Made by a program: the position numbers and the translations under genes. The notes under the pieces are model-generated. The model was not told where the DNA came from and did no database searches. It saw only the letters and a program-made list of their open reading frames with translations. 64,000 bases of DNA from Leptolyngbya sp. Cla-17 (GTDB taxonomy: Bacteria > Cyanobacteriota > Cyanobacteriia > Leptolyngbyales > Leptolyngbyaceae), in NCBI RefSeq assembly GCF_016807185.1, contig NZ_JAEVYN010000001.1:558001-622000 (forward strand), in the 5' to 3' direction. Shown piece by piece: positions 55,967 through 64,000 of the stretch. Within the stretch, counting starts at the first letter, position 1, and every line of letters starts with the position of its first letter.

Positions 55967-56761
55967 ATGCATACCTGGCAGTGGCGCACCTGGAATGATT
56001 CCCCTTACCTTACTTGCAGTGTTTTAGAGTCCTGGAAACACGGCTTTTTTACCCAGCAGTGTCATCCTCGCTTGCCAGAGGAACTAACGCAGGGTCTGCA
56101 ACCCTCTGCTGCGTCGTATCGAGTGAAGCAGGTCCATGGCAACGTTGTTCTCATCCCTTCTCAGATTGAGACAGGCAACCAGAACAACGTAAATGCACTG
56201 GAACCGCCTGCCGCCGATGGATTGGTCACAGAGCAGGCTAATCAGGCGGTATGGGTGTGCAGCGCTGACTGTACACCTGTGTTGATTGCGGATGCAGTCA
56301 CGGGACAGGTTGCCGCTGTCCATGCGGGATGGCGTGGAACAGCACAAAAAATTGTGCCTGAGGCGATCGCTCGGTTGCAGTCTCAGGGCAGTCACCTGGA
56401 AAACTTACGGATTGCCATGGGTCCCGCAATCTCAGGAGAAGTCTATCAAGTATCTGAACACGTGGCGGCACAGGTGGGAGCCACGATCGCCCCGCTTGAC
56501 TTAAGCAATTTACCAGACGCGATCGCCGATTTACGCCAAATGCCCCACTCTCCAATCTTCGACGACCCAGAACCCGGACGCGCAAGGCTAGATGTGCGCC
56601 AAGTCAATGCTCTTCAGCTAGCCCAATTAGGCATTAGCCCCGACCAAATTGCGATCGCGCCCCACTGCACCTATCAGGAACCCAGCCATTTTTTTTCCTA
56701 TCGCCGCAGCCGCGAAAAGAAAGCCCAATGGTCAGGGATTGTGAGTAGGGAGGTTTTGTGA
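55967..56761 (+). CDS. pgeF: Peptidoglycan editing factor PgeF (laccase-domain)
   Basis: 264-residue YfiH/PgeF family protein that removes wrongly incorporated amino acids from peptidoglycan precursors; relatives show purine nucleoside phosphorylase activity. Zinc ligands lie in VKQVHGN, CSADCTPVLIAD and AAVHAGWRGT. The end IAPHCTYQEPSHFFSYRR is typical. ATG start; no good Shine-Dalgarno. Confidence 0.93.
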   Translation: MHTWQWRTWNDSPYLTCSVLESWKHGFFTQQCHPRLPEELTQGLQPSAASYRVKQVHGNVVLIPSQIETGNQNNVNALEPPAADGLVTEQANQAVWVCSADCTPVLIADAVTGQVAAVHAGWRGTAQKIVPEAIARLQSQGSHLENLRIAMGPAISGEVYQVSEHVAAQVGATIAPLDLSNLPDAIADLRQMPHSPIFDDPEPGRARLDVRQVNALQLAQLGISPDQIAIAPHCTYQEPSHFFSYRRSREKKAQWSGIVSREVL

Positions 56762-56941
56762 GTCCTTCGGACTGGCTTTGCTAACGGGCAGTGTCTCTGT
56801 AAGAGATAGTTTGAGTTTGATTGCTGAACTGTCTTTCTAAAATTGGCAACCTTCGTCGATTTGCTATTCCCCTAAACCCTATTTTCTAAAAAGCCTTGTC
56901 AAAATGAGTCACTTGTCGGTAGGATAAGAAGCGCGCTGTAA

Positions 56942-57013
<72 letters not shown>

Positions 57014-57098
57014 TTTTAGATAAGTTTATAGGCTGTCAGCAGTCGGTTGATGACTTGCTTAGCCCAACCGCTGTATTGGATTGAGGAGCTTTGCTGAA

Positions 57099-58283
57099 AT
57101 GGCAGTGAATCGGCAAGTCATTAACGCCCAGCAGTCCTTTGCCCGCTTTTGGTCACTTGATCCGGCGATCGCATTTCTCAATCATGGTTCCTTTGGAGCC
57201 TGCCCCATTGCGGTTCTGGACAAACAGCAGCATTATCGCCAGCAGATGGAACGGCAGCCGCTCCAGTTTTTGGGGGTGGATATTGAGCCGTTATTGGATG
57301 AGGCGAGGTCAGCTCTAGCGCCTTTTGTTGGTGCAGATGCAGCTGATCTTGTTTTTGTGCCCAACGCAACAACAGGTGTAAATGCGGTGCTGCGATCGCT
57401 CAAGTTTCAGCCGGGGGGAGAACTACTAACGACCAATCATGAGTACAACGCCTGTCGCAACGCACTGGACTATATTGCTGAGCGGGAAGGGTTGAAAATT
57501 GTCGTTGCAGAAATTCCCTTTCCGCTAACCTCTTCTAGCCAAATTTTGGCAGCCGTTGTGAGTAAGATTTCTAGCCGAACTCGGTTAGCGTTGCTCGATC
57601 ATGTTACCAGTCAAACAGGGTTGGTGTTTCCTTTGGCTGAACTGATTCAAGAATTCAATCAGCGCGGCATTGAAACCTTAATTGATGGTGCTCATGTGCC
57701 GGGAATGCTACCACTGAATTTGCGCAAGTTGAATGCCACTTATTACACTGGTAATTGCCACAAATGGCTCTGTTCGCCTAAAGGAGCCGCGTTTTTGTAT
57801 GTGCGGCGCGATCGCCAGCCCAACATTCGTCCCCTGACCATCAGCCATGGTGCCAATGCCGATCGCCCCAACCGCAGCCGCTTTCACCTGGAATTTGACT
57901 GGATGGGAACCGATGACCCGACGGCTTATCTGTGTGTCCCCACAGCAATTCAATTTATGGATTCGTTATTACCCGGTGGTTGGGCAGAGATGATGGCAAC
58001 TAATCGAGCTTTGGCGATCGCAGCCAGAGAAACACTGTGCGATGCTCTCGATATTTCTCCGCCCTGTCCTAACGAATTGCTCGGCTCACTAGCGGTAGTG
58101 CCACTTCCCGATGGAAACTGGCAAACGCTACATGATGCATTGCTCAAAAAGTACCAAATTGAAGTGCCGATTATTCCTTGGGGGCACCCGCTGGGTAGGC
58201 AAATTCGCATTTCTGCTCAAATTTACAATCACCCTGCTCAATATGAGTATTTAGCAAAAGCCCTCGTTGAACTATTAAGGTGA
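57099..58283 (+). CDS. Class V PLP-dependent aminotransferase-like enzyme
   Basis: 394-residue enzyme of the isopenicillin N epimerase/CefD branch. LNHGSFGACP at the N-terminus, NATTGVNAVLRSL, IDGAHVPGMLPLNL, and the PLP lysine in TGNCHKWLCSPKG are present. Substrate unknown; the family includes cysteine desulfurase-like and epimerase enzymes. GAGGAG ten to fifteen bases before ATG 57099 decides the start against an in-frame TTG six codons upstream. It follows tRNA-Asn by 85 bases. Confidence 0.85.
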   Translation: MAVNRQVINAQQSFARFWSLDPAIAFLNHGSFGACPIAVLDKQQHYRQQMERQPLQFLGVDIEPLLDEARSALAPFVGADAADLVFVPNATTGVNAVLRSLKFQPGGELLTTNHEYNACRNALDYIAEREGLKIVVAEIPFPLTSSSQILAAVVSKISSRTRLALLDHVTSQTGLVFPLAELIQEFNQRGIETLIDGAHVPGMLPLNLRKLNATYYTGNCHKWLCSPKGAAFLYVRRDRQPNIRPLTISHGANADRPNRSRFHLEFDWMGTDDPTAYLCVPTAIQFMDSLLPGGWAEMMATNRALAIAARETLCDALDISPPCPNELLGSLAVVPLPDGNWQTLHDALLKKYQIEVPIIPWGHPLGRQIRISAQIYNHPAQYEYLAKALVELLR

Positions 58284-58673
58284 AATCTAAACTTTGACTC
58301 ATCCAGTAAGCCTTGTTCTACCTCGTTAAAGCTCCCAGGTTGAAAATAATTGAGTAACTTGAAGGAATACTTCAGATTATTACAAGACAGCAAACAAAAT
58401 AAATCTTTAGATAAGGTCGTATTTCTTTGAGAATAAACTTGCCAACCTCTCAAAGGTTTACAAATGGTTGAATATGAGCCATTCGTAATAATTTTTGGTC
58501 TTAAAAGATACATGTATCAACGCGTCAATTTCAGTGAAAGTACTAGAGAGCATCCTTCGGACAGATTGCCATCTCTAGTTTCTTTTTTTATCTTGGAAAT
58601 AACATTTTTGAAACTGATTTAATTTTTGCTGGATCTCACAGCAGTTACTTTAATAAAAATTTAAAAGGTAGCC
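58284..58673. other. AT-rich intergenic region
   Basis: 390 bases without a supported gene. A reading frame on the minus strand overlaps the aminotransferase end and has no ribosome-binding site. It probably contains the promoter for the small zinc protein. Confidence 0.5.
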
Positions 58674-58853
58674 ATGAATACTTGCCCGTGCTGCTCTGCC
58701 AAAGTTCTTCGTCATGCTCGTCATGGATCAATTTATTGGTTTTGTCCCCATTGCTGGCAAGAAGTGCCTGACTTGGAACTAGAGATGGGGGTAAATTCTA
58801 AGCACGGTTCAGTAATGCCCTCTGTTAAAATCTTGACGGCTACTCGTCGTTAA
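58674..58853 (+). CDS. Small zinc-ribbon-like cyanobacterial protein
   Basis: 59 residues starting MNTCPCCSAKVLRHARHG and continuing IYWFCPHCWQEVPDLELEMG. The two pairs Cys-x2-Cys (CPCC and CPHC) can bind one zinc ion. Very similar N-termini with YWFCRHCWQEMP-type sequence occur in cyanobacteria as small proteins of unknown function. AAAGG lies seven bases before the ATG, and an intrinsic terminator follows 47 bases after the stop. It is shorter than common gene-size cut-offs, so it is easily missed. Confidence 0.8.
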   Translation: MNTCPCCSAKVLRHARHGSIYWFCPHCWQEVPDLELEMGVNSKHGSVMPSVKILTATRR

Positions 58854-58898
58854 AGCTGTAGCTTGCCGCATTATAAGGATTTAAATTGATTTTTTGAT

Positions 58899-58939
58899 TA
58901 AAGCGATCGCCCCTTAATTCCATGGGGCGATCGCTTTTT
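58899..58939 (+). terminator. Terminator with HIP1 in its stem
   Basis: AAAGCGATCGCCCC (58900-58913), loop TTAATTCCAT, GGGGCGATCGCTTT (58924-58937), then T's. The stem contains GCGATCGC on both sides. Confidence 0.88.
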
Positions 58940-59043
58940 CAGTTTAAGTTTATTTAAGACATCATAGTGAGGCAACATTCCTCGCCTATAGTCCAAATGC
59001 CTTTTTCTCGGATGGGTGCTGTTTATCGTCGAGGCGTGCTGGT

Positions 59044-61707
59044 ATGAATTTGCCCGTTGTGTTGGATATTGCGATCGGGTTGATATTTATCTACCTGATT
59101 TCTAGTTTGCTGGCATCCGAAATTCAAGAACTTGTTTCTACTCTGTTGCAATGGCGAGCAAAACATTTAAGAGAATCTATTCAAAACCTGCTATCGGGTG
59201 GGTATGGAACTAAAGATACTGAGCAAATTGGTGATTTTATTGAATCTATTTATAGTGATCCGCTAATTAGAAATATCAACCAAAGTTCAAGAGGACTATT
59301 AGGAAATTTAGGTCATACTATTTATCGAACTTTTTATCCTGGGAAAGGCGTTTTCGGAAAAGAATTAACGGGACCTTCTTACATTTCACCAGAAACATTT
59401 TCAACAGCACTCTTTGAACAGTTGGGCATGTCAACACTCGTTGATAAGCTAACAGAAATTCGTCTTGAAAAATTCATTTCTCGTATTGTTGGTCTTTATA
59501 ATCTTGAGGAAATAATTCAAGAAACCGGAGTTAGTAAACACACAATTACGCTTCCGACTGAGCAAGAGTTTGAATTAAAAGATAATTGGGAAAAAGGAAG
59601 CATTCGCGTTTTGGCAGGGAAGGCGAAGAATTTAGCCCAACCTCCGAATCAAAGTGGTGCAACGACGATCGCGCTGTTAACTCTGAATAGCTCTAATCAC
59701 GATTTTTTGGCGCTTGTAGAAGAATATGATGATATCTTGAGGGATTTTAAGACCGGAGAAGCCAACCTAGAAACTTGCGTGGAGCGACTGCGAGAAGCGC
59801 TTGAACTATATGTGAATCAAATTGAAGAACTGGTTCAGTCTACAGTGCCAAATGCTTCAAACGAAGAGGTCGGTTTAGCTGATTTATCCCCAATTGAGCG
59901 CCAACAGCTTGCCTACTTTAAAAAACGTTTGGAGGCCCTTCGGCTAGGCACCTTTGGCGCTAAGAGTGAGCGCGCGATCGCGGCTGGAAAACTCAAGCCT
60001 AGCTTATTAGAAATTGCCGAAATATTTGACCGTACCAGCACCACCTACCAAGAAATTGAAGGTGCCTATCAAGATATTGCTGCCGCTTATCAAGCAGGTA
60101 CAAAACCAAGCGAAGTTGAGCCTTTTCTCAAAACCCTTACTAGTAAAATTAGTGAACTGATAGGCACTCAAAACAACGATCCGCCCATAACACCAAGCGA
60201 ACCCTCTAATGTTGGTGTTGCTGCCGCAGAAATAACGATTCCCACCTTAACGATTGCTGAACCTCTCCCATCCACGGCTGACCCAGAGTTATCAGACCCA
60301 GCGCCATCAGACTTAGAGTCTAGTAACACTCCGATCCACATCACAGAGATTCCGCCATTCTCTCCCAGCGCGACTCCGCCCATAACCCGGATTCCCCCCA
60401 CCATTTCAGAACCCCCTATCATTCCACCACCTCCAACCGTTGCCCAAGGTGAATCTATTCCGTCACCCATTCCCGAAGCAATTAGCCCAGGGATGAGTCA
60501 ATTCACCGAAGCAGACTTACTTAAAACTGAGTACCAAACCTATGTAGAAACAGTATTGAGTAGCCTATCTCCAGCAGAACAAAAAGCCTATCAACAAGCA
60601 TATAGAGGCTGGAAAATTCATCAGCAAATTGTGTTGAAAGTCACGACCGATCTTGCTGAACAGCTTCAGGCTGAAGAGCGCTTACTTAATCGTCAAAATC
60701 AATCCGTCATTGCTCAGCAGCTTCAATCAGAGAATCGGTATCGCAAAGATGAGTATGTGATTCAACCCTGGCAAACAATCGACTTAATCGTCTTGTCGGA
60801 TTATGTCAAATATTCTCTGGGTAAGCTCTCGAATGAAGAGCGGCAATTACGAATTAACACTGCTCTTAACAAGCTGACTCTTGAGCAGCGTAAAATCTAT
60901 CGCAATTATCAGTCTTACGACCAAATTCAGGATTTGCTGAGTCGAGTTCCCATACCCGTTAAACAAAGTTTGGCAATTTTGGCGAGACGTGCCCAAACAA
61001 AAGTGCAAGGAACTGAAAAGCAAATTAATGAGTTTAGAAATGAAGTATCGGTTTGGTTTGATCGCTCAATGAATCGGGCATCAGGCGTTTACAAACGAAA
61101 TGCCAAAGGCGTTGCCATTATGATTGGGTTTATCATCGCCATTCTCTCAAATGCCGACACGTTTCATATTATTGGACGGCTATCAGGAGATGACGATTTA
61201 CGTCATGTGATTACCCAACGGGCTGCCAGTGTGACCCAGCGCTCAGATATCAACACCTCCGGACAGAGCGAGGTGACCCAAGAAAATTTGCGGGCGCTTA
61301 AGCGTGAAACCAATGCAGTTTTGCAAGAAATCGCCTTTCCAATTCAATGGACTCCTACCAATTTGACTCAGCAGTTTGATTGTCTGGCTTCTAACCAACC
61401 CCAGAATGGCGAAACTCCTGCGGCGCTTAACCCAGACCTGACCGACTTGAATAAATGGAGCAGTTTCTATAGTGCCTGTTTGCCGCCTGGTCGAGCCGTA
61501 AGCAATGAATTCAATCTCCCGCTATTTGGCGAGGTTGTGCTGAATCGATTTTTGAGTCTCGCTAGGATCTTGCTTGGCTGGCTAGTCACTGGAATTGCGA
61601 TCGCAATGGGTGCGCCATTTTGGTTTGATTTATTGAGTAAGCTGATGAATGTCCGCAATACGGGGGCAAAACCTGCTTCTATATCAGACAAGCAACTGTC
61701 CAAGTAA
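59044..61707 (+). CDS. Large membrane protein of unknown function
   Basis: 887 residues. N-terminal membrane span (about 6-24) followed by EIQELVSTLLQWRAKHLRES, a helical region, coiled-coil-prone stretches (about 250-290, 335-365), and a Pro/Thr/Ser-rich linker (about 378-485). More helices follow, then spans at about 693-708 and 840-862. The N-terminal IAIGLIFIYLISSLLASEIQ resembles widespread bacterial membrane proteins whose openings read DIAIGLVFVYLLLSL. No catalytic motif. It may be an envelope or polarity protein, but that is speculation. ATG start with GAGG eleven bases upstream. Confidence 0.7.
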   Translation: MNLPVVLDIAIGLIFIYLISSLLASEIQELVSTLLQWRAKHLRESIQNLLSGGYGTKDTEQIGDFIESIYSDPLIRNINQSSRGLLGNLGHTIYRTFYPGKGVFGKELTGPSYISPETFSTALFEQLGMSTLVDKLTEIRLEKFISRIVGLYNLEEIIQETGVSKHTITLPTEQEFELKDNWEKGSIRVLAGKAKNLAQPPNQSGATTIALLTLNSSNHDFLALVEEYDDILRDFKTGEANLETCVERLREALELYVNQIEELVQSTVPNASNEEVGLADLSPIERQQLAYFKKRLEALRLGTFGAKSERAIAAGKLKPSLLEIAEIFDRTSTTYQEIEGAYQDIAAAYQAGTKPSEVEPFLKTLTSKISELIGTQNNDPPITPSEPSNVGVAAAEITIPTLTIAEPLPSTADPELSDPAPSDLESSNTPIHITEIPPFSPSATPPITRIPPTISEPPIIPPPPTVAQGESIPSPIPEAISPGMSQFTEADLLKTEYQTYVETVLSSLSPAEQKAYQQAYRGWKIHQQIVLKVTTDLAEQLQAEERLLNRQNQSVIAQQLQSENRYRKDEYVIQPWQTIDLIVLSDYVKYSLGKLSNEERQLRINTALNKLTLEQRKIYRNYQSYDQIQDLLSRVPIPVKQSLAILARRAQTKVQGTEKQINEFRNEVSVWFDRSMNRASGVYKRNAKGVAIMIGFIIAILSNADTFHIIGRLSGDDDLRHVITQRAASVTQRSDINTSGQSEVTQENLRALKRETNAVLQEIAFPIQWTPTNLTQQFDCLASNQPQNGETPAALNPDLTDLNKWSSFYSACLPPGRAVSNEFNLPLFGEVVLNRFLSLARILLGWLVTGIAIAMGAPFWFDLLSKLMNVRNTGAKPASISDKQLSK

Positions 61708-61722
61708 ATGCCTATCAAATGG

Positions 61723-62358
61723 CTATGAAGTTCGATTGGCATCGAGGGATTGTTTAGCGGCTTTCTCCTTGCGTTCGCTGTAGCGATCGGTCAGATAATC
61801 CACTTGCTCACGTAGCAGCACTGTGAACTTGTAGAGTTCTTCCATAACATCGACCAGGCGATCGCGGTAGGGCGAGTCTTTCATCGTGCCATCGTCGTTG
61901 AATTCTTGATATGCCTTTGCCACAGAAGACTGATTGGGAATCGTGAACATCCGCATCCAGCGTCCTAACAATCGCATTGTGTTCACGGCATTGAAAGATT
62001 GAGACCCACCAGACACCTGCATCACCGCTAATGTTCTGCCTTGGGTTGGGCGAACGGCACCTATATTGAGGGGAATCCAGTCAATTTGGTTTTTCATCAC
62101 ACCCGAAACTTGACCATGCAGTTCTGGACTCGACCAGACTTGTCCTTCGGACCACAGGCTCAACGCTCGTAGCTCCTGTACCTTCGGATGAGTATCGGGC
62201 ACGCTGCCATAAATCGGTAGTTCTCGCGGGTCAAAAAACTTGACTTCAGCCCCAAATTCTTGAATGATTCGGGCCGCTTCCTCGGCTGCTAACCGACTGT
62301 AGGAGAGATCGCGCAGAGAGCCATATAAAAACAAAATTCTAGGGGAATGCTCAAACAT
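61723..62358 (-). CDS. arsH: ArsH, NADPH-dependent FMN reductase of arsenic resistance
   Basis: Oxidises trivalent organoarsenicals or acts as quinone reductase, using FMN and NADPH. The flavodoxin-like fold begins PRILFLYGSLRDLSYSRLAA, and VMKNQIDWIPLNIGAVRPTQ, QVSGGSQSFNAVNTMR are typical of ArsH. About 211 residues from ATG at 62358; an upstream frame of 22 codons would overlap the phosphatase and is rejected. The ATG overlaps the stop of the phosphatase gene by eight bases, so they are translationally coupled. Confidence 0.93.
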   Translation of the reverse strand: MFEHSPRILFLYGSLRDLSYSRLAAEEAARIIQEFGAEVKFFDPRELPIYGSVPDTHPKVQELRALSLWSEGQVWSSPELHGQVSGVMKNQIDWIPLNIGAVRPTQGRTLAVMQVSGGSQSFNAVNTMRLLGRWMRMFTIPNQSSVAKAYQEFNDDGTMKDSPYRDRLVDVMEELYKFTVLLREQVDYLTDRYSERKEKAAKQSLDANRTS

Positions 62359-62827
62359 GGTTACTTGGCGATGCTCCTGCCAACTTCTGTAAAAACGTAG
62401 TCTGAGCGTCTCGCAATTCGGCATTGGGATTGGCAGTTTGAATCATCTGCATCGCTTCATCAAAAGATGAGCCAGACTGAATCAAGTAAGCCGCCAGCAT
62501 GGTTCCTGTTCGGCGATTGCCGCTGGTGCAGTGAACAGCGATCGCGTTACCACTTTGGTTGTGTTGATCAACGAAACTCTGCAACTCGTAAATCTGTTCT
62601 GAAGTGGGTGCCGTGCCGCCTTTCGTGGGGAGCCATAGGTGCGAAATGCCCGCCTGCTCGTATAAATCTAAGTTCGATGGATCATCCATGACGGAAACGA
62701 TCGCGCCCACACCTGCTGCTTTCAACTCAGTGAGTTCTGCGGCAGTTGGCTTTCGCACACCCGCCAGTTTGCCTGGAATCACCCACCACAGATTTTCTGC
62801 GATCAGTTGAATAGATTGCGCTTCCAT
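62351..62827 (-). CDS. Cys-based protein phosphatase in ars operon
   Basis: 158-residue dual-specificity-like phosphatase. The P-loop HCTSGNRRTG fits C-x5-R (Cys and second Arg), and the fold resembles beta-lactamase-hydrolase-like/DSP proteins (WVIPGKLAGVRKPTAAELTE). It sits between arsC and arsH (gaps 2 bases and -8). A role in arsenic detoxification is inferred from position; the substrate is not known. GGAG nine bases before ATG. Confidence 0.85.
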   Translation of the reverse strand: MEAQSIQLIAENLWWVIPGKLAGVRKPTAAELTELKAAGVGAIVSVMDDPSNLDLYEQAGISHLWLPTKGGTAPTSEQIYELQSFVDQHNQSGNAIAVHCTSGNRRTGTMLAAYLIQSGSSFDEAMQMIQTANPNAELRDAQTTFLQKLAGASPSNHV

Positions 62828-62829
62828 AT

Positions 62830-63225
62830 CTATTGCTCCAAACTCTGAATTAGCTGCACAACACGTTCTTTCACTTGATCGCGCACCCTTGGAAAAATTT
62901 CGGGTTGTTCCGCTGGATCATCCAATTGCCAATCTTCAAATATCTCTCGTATCACCCATTCACTGGGTAAGCTTGCGCCACAGCCACAAAGAGAAATCAC
63001 CGCATCAAAATCTTCTGGCTTAAAGTCGCTCAATGGCTTGGAGTATTGATCAGTGATATCAATACCAATCGCTTCCATGGTGGCGATCGCTTCTGGTCGA
63101 ACTTGACTCGCCTCCAATCCAGAACTGGTGACTGCAATTTTGCCGTTACCAAGGGTTTTGGCAAAGCCTTCTGCCATTTGAGATCGCGCTGAGTTCTTTT
63201 TGCAAACAAACATCACCCGTTTCAT
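62830..63225 (-). CDS. arsC: Arsenate reductase (low-molecular-weight phosphatase type)
   Basis: 131 residues. The P-loop CKKNSARSQMAEG at the N-terminus and Cys pair at ISLCGCGASLP agree with the glutathione/glutaredoxin-linked LMWP-type arsenate reductase of cyanobacteria. Reduces arsenate to arsenite for export by Acr3. GAGGAGA seven bases upstream of ATG. Tightly linked to the phosphatase gene. Confidence 0.93.
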   Translation of the reverse strand: MKRVMFVCKKNSARSQMAEGFAKTLGNGKIAVTSSGLEASQVRPEAIATMEAIGIDITDQYSKPLSDFKPEDFDAVISLCGCGASLPSEWVIREIFEDWQLDDPAEQPEIFPRVRDQVKERVVQLIQSLEQ

Positions 63226-63251
63226 CGTTGAACGTCTCCTCAGTTCTAAAA

Positions 63252-64000
63252 TTACAGCCTTGGCGATTCCGCAGTTTTGAAGTAGCGCCGTTCAAACCAA
63301 AACGCGAGATTGACGAGCGCAATCAACGCAGGCACCTCAACCAACGGTCCAACGACCGCCGCAAACGCCGCTCCAGAGTTGATGCCAAACACCGCCACCG
63401 CCACCGCGATCGCCAACTCAAAATTGTTGCCGGTGGCAGTGAACGCTACGCTGGTGGCTCTGGAATAGTCTGCTTTCAGTCGCCATGCCATAAAGAAGCT
63501 AATCACGAACATCAGTGCAAAATAAATGATCAGCGGGATCGCGATTCGCACCACATCCAGCGGAATTTGAACAATTTTCTCCCCTTGCAAACTGAACATC
63601 ACCACGATGGTGAACAGCAACGCAATTAAGGTTATTGGGCTGATTTTAGGAATAAACTCCTCGTGATACCAACGTCTACCCTTAGCTTTTACGAGGAAGA
63701 AGCGGGTGAAGAATCCGGCTAGGAACGGAATGCCGAGATAGATGAACACACTCTTGGCAATCTCGGCAATGCTGACATTTACTACACTGCCCTCTAAACC
63801 AAATATCGGCGGTAGCACACTCAGAAAAAACCAGGCAAATGGGCTGTAGAAAATCACCTGAAAAATGCTGTTGAAGGCAACTAGCCCAGCCGTGTACTCG
63901 GTATTGCCTCGCGCTAAGTCGCTCCAGACCACCACCATGGCAATGCAGCGGGCTAACCCAATCAGGATTAGCCCGACCATATAGTCTGGGTATCCTCTGA
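63252..64000 (-). CDS. acr3: Arsenite efflux permease Acr3, 5' end cut by window edge
   Basis: Arsenite/H+ antiporter with about ten membrane spans in full length. Visible: MVGLILIGLARCIAMVVVWS, FTATGNNFELAIAVAVAVFG (conserved ATGNNFE core) and the end of the protein. The frame is open past position 63980 to the right edge (R-G-Y-P-D-Y precedes Met), so the ATG there is internal and the protein begins outside. A regulator such as arsR may lie further upstream. Confidence 0.93.
   Translation of the reverse strand, partial: RGYPDYMVGLILIGLARCIAMVVVWSDLARGNTEYTAGLVAFNSIFQVIFYSPFAWFFLSVLPPIFGLEGSVVNVSIAEIAKSVFIYLGIPFLAGFFTRFFLVKAKGRRWYHEEFIPKISPITLIALLFTIVVMFSLQGEKIVQIPLDVVRIAIPLIIYFALMFVISFFMAWRLKADYSRATSVAFTATGNNFELAIAVAVAVFGINSGAAFAAVVGPLVEVPALIALVNLAFWFERRYFKTAESPRL

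Noticed and set aside
58238..58513. Minus-strand frame of 91 codons near the aminotransferase end
   Set aside because: Overlaps the end of a well-supported gene, AT-rich, no ribosome-binding site.

Overview
The window is a piece of a cyanobacterial chromosome. Evidence: the GCGATCGC (HIP1) octamer recurs throughout, often inside genes. There is a gas vesicle gene cluster, a Calvin-cycle class II aldolase beside ribulose-phosphate epimerase and other house-keeping genes, an SLH-OprB porin, and many families restricted to cyanobacteria (DUF3181-type protein, low-complexity-tail membrane protein, zinc-ribbon-kinase pair, small CPCC zinc protein). Gas vesicles, a filamentous-haemagglutinin-like secreted protein and many PLP/SLH proteins fit a filamentous or colonial form, but the genus cannot be fixed from sequence alone. 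Gene order is mosaic, with short operons on both strands, as is usual for this phylum.

Layout. 1-1055: the end of an IS630-type transposase. 1259-7199: a minus-strand block reading gvpA-gvpC-gvpN-gvpJ-gvpK and then, 66 bases on, a NACHT NTPase. 7517-25124: flavin oxidoreductase, L,D-transpeptidase, tRNA-Arg, conserved cyanobacterial proteins, PgsA, ChaN-like protein, GAF/HD-GYP protein, an SLH porin with a paired upstream direct repeat, VOC protein plus Hsp70-like protein, a pentapeptide-repeat membrane protein and tRNA-Lys. 25126-32837: oligopeptidase B, a frameshift-split haemagglutinin-like secreted protein, and fructose-bisphosphate aldolase. 32938-39774: Lhr-type helicase, ComB-like phosphatase, Spx/ArsC-like protein, small membrane proteins, MurJ. 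39990-47996: small membrane protein, two adjacent paralogous Ser/Thr kinases (one with a destroyed catalytic loop), low-complexity-tail membrane protein, threonine synthase. 48010-58853: subtilase, Rpe, SLH-GHL10 protein, bifunctional nuclease, riboflavin synthase, M23 peptidase, PgeF, tRNA-Asn, class V aminotransferase, and a 59-residue zinc protein. 59044-61707: a large unknown membrane protein. 61723-64000: a minus-strand arsenic operon (acr3-arsC-phosphatase-arsH) cut by the right edge.

How genes work together. GvpA forms the gas vesicle wall, GvpC stiffens it, and GvpN, GvpJ and GvpK assist assembly; gvpF/L, gvpG and gvpV/W are not in this window. GvpN and GvpC end in the same winged-helix-like tail, which is the most unusual structural feature here. 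The arsenic genes reduce arsenate, export arsenite and oxidise organoarsenicals. PgsA, MurJ, L,D-transpeptidase, M23 peptidase and PgeF serve the cell envelope.

The strongest leads are the shared GvpN/GvpC tail, the pseudokinase next to its active paralogue, the NACHT protein attached to the gas vesicle block, the 22-base repeat pair in front of the porin, and the very long insertion inside the HD-GYP domain.
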